From: Lysobacterales bacterium CG_4_10_14_3_um_filter_64_11
Lineage (GTDB): Bacteria > Pseudomonadota > Gammaproteobacteria > Xanthomonadales > Xanthomonadaceae
DNA: 9,694 nt
Direction: 5' to 3'
NCBI GenBank assembly: GCA_002782905.1
Contig: PFJA01000137.1
Location: 1 to 9,694 of the forward strand
Shown here: piece by piece, positions 6,698 through 9,694 of the stretch
Layout of the letters: the number at the start of each line of letters is the position of its first letter
How positions within the stretch are numbered: the first letter of the stretch is position 1
The notes under the pieces: generated by a model
What the model was told of the DNA's origin: nothing
Seen by the model: the letters and a program-made list of their open reading frames with translations, nothing else
Database searches by the model: none
Translations under genes and position numbers: made by a program

Positions 6698-7115
6698 CGC
6701 GCCAGGCGCGTGCGGCGCGGCCACGTTTCACCTGCGCCCGCTCACGCTTGCTGCTCAACCGACGCTCGATGCTGCCGCGCTTGGGCTTGGTCGCGACGCG
6801 CGGCGTGGCGACCGCCAGTGCGATGTGCAGCAACGCGAGCAAACGTGCGCGCGCATCGTCGCGGTTGCGTTCCTGGGTGCGGTAGCGCTGCGCGCTGAGC
6901 ACCAGCACGCCATCGGCAGTGATGCGGCGATCACGACGCGCCAACAGACGCGCACGCACGGGCTCGGATAACGACGGCGATTGCGCAATGTCAAAGCGCA
7001 GTTCGACCGCGGTAGACACCTTGTTGACGTTCTGCCCCCCCGGGCCGCTGGCGCGCACAAAACGCTCCACCAGTTCTTCTTCGGGTATGGCGAACCCCGG
7101 CACCACCTCCAGCAT
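6684..7115 (-). CDS. arfB: Alternative ribosome-rescue factor / peptidyl-tRNA hydrolase ArfB (YaeJ)
   Basis: It frees peptides from ribosomes stalled on mRNAs without a stop codon. The 143-residue length matches E. coli YaeJ (140). The catalytic GGQ sits at residues 26-28 within ASGPGGQNVNKVSTAVELRFDI, followed by RLLARRDRRITADGVLVLSAQ and YRTQERNR, all family blocks. The very basic tail (about 110-143, with SIERRLSSKRERAQVKRG) is the part that enters the empty mRNA channel in ArfB and separates it from RF1/RF2. The ATG at 7115 is preceded by AAGGGGAG at 6 nt; upstream in-frame residues are unlike the family. It overlaps the acyltransferase gene downstream. Confidence 0.93.
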   Translation of the reverse strand: MLEVVPGFAIPEEELVERFVRASGPGGQNVNKVSTAVELRFDIAQSPSLSEPVRARLLARRDRRITADGVLVLSAQRYRTQERNRDDARARLLALLHIALAVATPRVATKPKRGSIERRLSSKRERAQVKRGRAARAWRDDRD

Positions 7116-7212
7116 CACCGCTCCCCTTGATCGCCCGATGGGCGCGACGATTTTACCGGTTTGCGTGCCGTCGGCGAGTGCGCACTGATCCGACACGCCG
7201 GGTGCAGACGGC

Positions 7213-7249
7213 AAAAACCAACGACGCGCCCGAAGGCGCGTCGTTGGTT
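7213..7249 (-). terminator. Rho-independent terminator with UUCG loop
   Basis: A perfect 15-bp stem (7216-7230 with 7235-7249) closes a loop that reads TTCG on the minus strand and is followed at once by a run of T. It begins 17 nt past the stop of the Gly/Tyr-rich gene and should end that transcript before arfB. Confidence 0.9.
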
Positions 7250-7265
7250 GCACTATGAGGCGTGA

Positions 7266-7763
7266 TCAGCGATGCCCACGCCCGCGCTCGCCGCGGTGCT
7301 CGCCGTTGTCGTGGCCGCGGCGGCGATCACCACCGCGGTGACCGTCATCGCCGCGATAACCGTCATGATGACCGTAGCCATCGCCACGGCGGTAGCCATC
7401 GTGACCACGGTAGCCATAACCGGAGCGATAGCGGTAGCCGTCGCGGTAGCCATAGCCGTCGCGGTAGCCATAGCCGTCGCGGTAGCCATAGCCGTCGCGG
7501 TAGCCATGGCCGTCGCGGTAGCCATAGCCATCACGGCGCGGATAGCCGTACACCGGTCGCGAATAGTAGTAGCGCGGCCCATAGGCGTAATGCGCAACAT
7601 ACAGCCGCTCGCGGGTGGGGCGGTAATACGGTTGCCCAGAGGCGAAATAGACGTTACCCAGATCGACAAAAATACGGGTATCGCCCGCCTGGGCGGTCGA
7701 CGACATGCCCAGGCCGAGCACGCCAGACACAGCAAGTACGGTTGCAACGACCAGATTGCGCAT
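7266..7763 (-). CDS. Exported Gly/Tyr/Arg-rich repeat protein of unknown function
   Basis: The 165-residue product starts with a signal peptide (1-26, ending AQA). A short ordered piece, TRIFVDLGNVYFASGQPYYRP (split as TRIFVDLGNV at 29-38 and YFASGQPYYRP at 39-49), is followed by a Tyr-rich stretch. Residues 78-113 are six hexapeptide repeats of DGYGYR type, and the tail (about 120-165) is rich in His, Arg, Gly and Asp. Small exported proteins with a beta-like head and a GY/H-rich tail are common in xanthomonads, but I know no assigned function; metal binding or matrix contact are guesses. GAGGAG lies 7 nt before the ATG. The opposite strand is also open over this repeat (7272-7823), with an Ala/Val-only product that is a repeat artefact. 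A strong terminator follows, and a half-site array lies upstream. Confidence 0.75.
   Translation of the reverse strand: MRNLVVATVLAVSGVLGLGMSSTAQAGDTRIFVDLGNVYFASGQPYYRPTRERLYVAHYAYGPRYYYSRPVYGYPRRDGYGYRDGHGYRDGYGYRDGYGYRDGYGYRDGYRYRSGYGYRGHDGYRRGDGYGHHDGYRGDDGHRGGDRRRGHDNGEHRGERGRGHR
7425..7532 (-). repeat. Six 18-bp tandem repeats encoding DGYGYR
   Basis: The unit on the plus strand is close to GTCGCGGTAGCCATAGCC. The central copies are identical and the edge copies differ by a few bases. Because the unit is 18 bp, copy changes by slippage would stay in frame and alter protein length. Confidence 0.88.
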
Positions 7764-7808
7764 GATGTATCTCCTCGTTGGACGCAGTTGCAGGGTCGCC
7801 CGAACGCG

Positions 7809-7863
7809 GTGAACCGACTTTGAACCTGGCGCTGAACCGGAACTGTCGTTCAGGTTGGTTCAG
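7809..7863. promoter_or_regulatory. Array of five TGAAC/GTTCA half-sites upstream of the Gly/Tyr-rich gene
   Basis: TGAAC occurs at 7810-7814, 7821-7825 and 7833-7837 in one orientation, and GTTCA at 7848-7852 and 7858-7862 in the other. Start-to-start steps are 11, 12, 15 and 10 bp, so most sites fall on one face of the helix. The array ends 46 bp upstream of the Gly/Tyr-rich start codon and just past the metallo-hydrolase stop. It looks like a multi-site operator, for example of a response regulator, but I cannot name the regulator. CTGAACC/GGTTCAG could also form a hairpin. Confidence 0.42.
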
Positions 7864-7871
7864 GGAACGAT

Positions 7872-8768
7872 TTACAAGGTTTTGTAGATGAACCCGATCA
7901 GCAATTCCGGGCTGATGAACTGGCCGGCCCAAACCGCGTTGTATTGCGCCGTGGGCTGGGCGGCAATCACTTCGTCCAGCGATTTGCCCTGCTGCTTGAG
8001 CGCGGCAACGCGGGTGTGGAAATCGCGCAACATCTCGCCATAGGCGGCCAGTTCGGCACGGTTGCTCAGCGGCCCGTGGCCGGGTACCACCAAGGCGCTG
8101 TCGTCGATCAGGGCCAACGCCGTGTCCACGCCGGCGATCATGCCGTTGATGCCGCCACCGGCGTCGACGTCGATGAAGGGGTAAAGACCGTTGAAATAGA
8201 TGTCGCCCATGTGCAGCACTTTCGCCTCGGCAAACCAGACCATGGCATCGCCATCGGTGTGCGCATGCGCAACGTGCATCACCCGCACATTCTGGCCGTT
8301 GAGGTGCAGGCTCAAGCCGTCACTGAAAGTGACCAGCGGCAGTGCGGCCGCCGGTGCCGGTTTCAGGTCGCGCTTGAAGGTTTCCAGAAACTGCGCCTGG
8401 CTCATGCGCTTGCGCACATTGTCGTGCGCCACGATCACCGCACCGGCGCCGCCGAAACTTTCATTGCCGCCGGTATGGTCACCGTGGAAGTGGGTATTGA
8501 GCACGAAGCGAACCGGCTTGTCGCTGAGCGTGGCGATCGCGGCGCGAATCTTGTCGCCCAACGGCGCGAACTGGTCGTCGATGATGAAAGCGCCATCCAC
8601 GCCGCTGCTCAAGACGATGTTGCCGCCCTGCCCGGTCAACAGGGCGAGGCCATCGCGCAGCGGGGTGATGGCGATGTCGACGTTGACAAAGCGGTCATCG
8701 CTCTGCGCGCTTGCGGCGGGTGCCCACAGCACCAACAAGGCCGCCAAAAACATGATGGCAATACGCAT
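7872..8768 (-). CDS. Exported metallo-beta-lactamase-fold hydrolase
   Basis: A signal peptide (1-21, ending ASA) is followed by a complete MBL domain. HFHGDH (H93, H95, D97, H98) supplies most zinc ligands; H170 (AHAHTDGD), D189 (HMGDI) and H231 (VPGHG) complete a dinuclear site. Length (298) is normal for a single-domain periplasmic MBL hydrolase. The substrate is not predictable from sequence: relatives include lactonases, glyoxalase-like enzymes and B3-like beta-lactamases, and nothing here marks it as a resistance enzyme. The start at 8768 has GGGAGG only 5 nt upstream, and that sequence is inside a perfect 12-bp hairpin, so translation may be controlled. It lies 67 bp downstream of the secreted 161-residue protein gene and may share its transcript. 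Confidence 0.88.
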   Translation of the reverse strand: MRIAIMFLAALLVLWAPAASAQSDDRFVNVDIAITPLRDGLALLTGQGGNIVLSSGVDGAFIIDDQFAPLGDKIRAAIATLSDKPVRFVLNTHFHGDHTGGNESFGGAGAVIVAHDNVRKRMSQAQFLETFKRDLKPAPAAALPLVTFSDGLSLHLNGQNVRVMHVAHAHTDGDAMVWFAEAKVLHMGDIYFNGLYPFIDVDAGGGINGMIAGVDTALALIDDSALVVPGHGPLSNRAELAAYGEMLRDFHTRVAALKQQGKSLDEVIAAQPTAQYNAVWAGQFISPELLIGFIYKTL

Positions 8769-8769
8769 G

Positions 8770-8799
8770 CTGCCTCCCGAATGTGTGTTCGGGAGGCAG
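8770..8799 (-). promoter_or_regulatory. 12-bp hairpin sequestering the ribosome binding site of the metallo-hydrolase gene
   Basis: CTGCCTCCCGAA and TTCGGGAGGCAG pair perfectly over 12 bp with a 6-nt loop. On the minus-strand mRNA the 3' arm holds GGGAGG, the Shine-Dalgarno, and ends one nucleotide before the ATG. The 5' arm is thus a built-in anti-Shine-Dalgarno. No U-run follows, so it is not a standard terminator. It would suit a translational switch (thermosensor, protein-binding site or coupling to the upstream gene), but which of these is unknown. Confidence 0.65.
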
Positions 8800-8835
8800 T
8801 GTAGCAGTCACTTTCGAGGTGCGGTCAAGCCGCGC

Positions 8836-9321
8836 TCAGTAGTGCAGGAAGCGCAACAGGCGCAGCAGGATCCGCTTCACCGTGCCCGGCGCCTGCGCGG
8901 CATCGATGCTGTTGCCATTGACTAGCAACGTACCGGACAGACTGGCGCCGTCATCACCGCGCAGCACCGTGAGCGACTCGAAGCCCAGAGTCAGCAGGCG
9001 TGGCTCGCTGCCTTCCTCGCCGGTGGAGGTGATGGTCAAATTGCCGTTGTATTCGCGCAGCGCATCTTCATCGACCCGCTGAAAATGGCGTTCGATCTGG
9101 CCGTCAACGCTGCTCGTGGCAGCGCGTGGATGAAAGTTGCTGAAGGTGGCCACGGTGGTACGTTCAGCGGCCTCGGAACCCAGCGTGCCTTGGGTCAGTG
9201 CGTGGAACTGGCCGCCAAAATCATCGCCAAGCGTGGTTTCGCGGGTCAGGTTGAAATCGGCGCGGGCGCTGCCCGCAGCGAGCAGGGCAATCAAGGCAAC
9301 GCTGGACAGGGGTAATTTCAT
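8836..9321 (-). CDS. Secreted 161-residue protein of unknown function
   Basis: A clear signal peptide (1-21, hydrophobic SSVALIALLAAGSARA) leads to a mature protein of about 140 residues. The mature part is acidic and Thr/Ser/Gly-rich, with alternating beta-like stretches (NLTITST, SLTVLRG, SLSGTLLVNG), and it ends in a basic amphipathic segment, TVKRILLRLLRFLHY (147-161). It has no cysteines and no motif I recognise. The ATG at 9321 is chosen because GGAGA sits 7 nt upstream and the signal peptide begins there; the frame is open further up to 9393. It lies between the thioesterase and metallo-hydrolase genes on the same strand, so a short operon is possible. Real as a gene with good confidence, function open. 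Confidence 0.72.
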   Translation of the reverse strand: MKLPLSSVALIALLAAGSARADFNLTRETTLGDDFGGQFHALTQGTLGSEAAERTTVATFSNFHPRAATSSVDGQIERHFQRVDEDALREYNGNLTITSTGEEGSEPRLLTLGFESLTVLRGDDGASLSGTLLVNGNSIDAAQAPGTVKRILLRLLRFLHY

Positions 9322-9414
9322 GGCAGTTTCTCCGTTTTGGCTGGGATGGTTACCTGAAGCCAATGGCCCCAAGCCAGGATGAAAACGCGGCACACCGCAT
9401 TGCGTTGACGGCGG

Positions 9415-9694
9415 CTACTCGGTGGCGGCGTACAGGTCATGATCCAGATCAGCACGCAGGTCGCGCAATTTGTCGGCGTAATCAGCCATCCGCTTGTCGG
9501 CTTCGCTGCGCGGTGTCCAGCACGGCACAGGCGTGGGCTTGCCATCCGCATCGAGCGCCACAAACACCATCACGCAGCGGGTGGTGTGGGTACGCTGCTG
9601 TGCTATCGGCTCCAGCGCATCGACGTCCACCGCGATATGCAGGCTGCTGGTGCCGGTCAGCACCACCCGTGCCCGCACCTCCACCACATCACCG
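9415..9694 (-). CDS. Acyl-CoA thioesterase, hotdog fold (5' end missing)
   Basis: The C-terminal 93 or so residues of a YciA/acyl-CoA-hydrolase-like protein are present; the frame is open to the right edge. GDVVEVRARVVLTGTSSLHIAVDVDA and RCVMVFVALDADGKPTPVP (each a known block of this hotdog subgroup, beginning at the edge and about 38 residues in) support the call. The start codon and the N-terminal catalytic Asp region lie outside the window. These enzymes hydrolyse acyl-CoA thioesters to free acid and CoA in the cytoplasm. It is followed after 93 bp by the secreted-protein gene on the same strand. Confidence 0.85.
   Translation of the reverse strand, partial: GDVVEVRARVVLTGTSSLHIAVDVDALEPIAQQRTHTTRCVMVFVALDADGKPTPVPCWTPRSEADKRMADYADKLRDLRADLDHDLYAATE

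Noticed and set aside
7425..7532. Short regular repeats that could suggest a CRISPR array
   Set aside because: The 18-bp units are contiguous with no spacers, and they encode an in-frame hexapeptide repeat.
7272..7823. 183-codon plus-strand frame with an Ala/Val/Ile-rich membrane-like product
   Set aside because: It arises from reading the 18-bp repeat backwards. The minus-strand frame has a signal peptide, a good ribosome binding site and a terminator.

Overview
The window looks like chromosomal DNA of a GC-rich gammaproteobacterium. The gene content points towards Xanthomonadales (Lysobacterales) or a near relative: a split B12-dependent ribonucleotide reductase like the NrdJa/NrdJb pair of Pseudomonas, a histone H1-like Lys/Ala protein, DegQ, and an arfB-acyltransferase pair. 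The lineage is inferred from proteins alone. No rRNA, tRNA, insertion sequence or CRISPR array was seen. Only degQ reads on the plus strand; all other genes read on the minus strand.

Left part (1-4422). On the minus strand the order is nrdJa (class II RNR catalytic subunit), a histone H1-like gene built from 18-residue repeats, nrdJb (RNR accessory/C-terminal subunit with a Cys-rich tail), then the 5' end of an Eco57I-type DNA methyltransferase that leaves the window. Two NrdR-box-like 16-mers with centres 32 bp apart lie about 180-230 bp upstream of nrdJa, so NrdR control of the cluster is likely. Placing an H1-like gene between the two RNR halves is the most unusual gene arrangement here. 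nrdJb also carries an A9-G run (A AAA AAG in frame). A -1 slip there would meet a stop after two codons and remove the Cys-rich tail.

Middle (4423-7249). A divergent non-coding region separates nrdJa from degQ, a periplasmic HtrA-family serine protease with two PDZ domains. Converging on it are arfB (GGQ ribosome-rescue hydrolase) and an overlapping PlsC-like acyltransferase gene.

Right part (7213-9694). Four minus-strand genes: an incomplete hotdog acyl-CoA thioesterase at the edge, a secreted 161-residue protein of unknown function, an exported metallo-beta-lactamase-fold hydrolase, and an exported Gly/Tyr/Arg-rich repeat protein that ends at a strong intrinsic terminator. Two regulatory structures stand out. 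A perfect 12-bp hairpin buries the ribosome binding site of the metallo-hydrolase. Five TGAAC/GTTCA half-sites are arranged at roughly helical spacing upstream of the repeat-protein gene.

Most genes are familiar housekeeping or envelope functions. I found no convincing new multi-gene system. The items most worth checking are the nrdJa-H1-nrdJb arrangement, the slippery run, the ribosome-binding-site hairpin and the half-site array.
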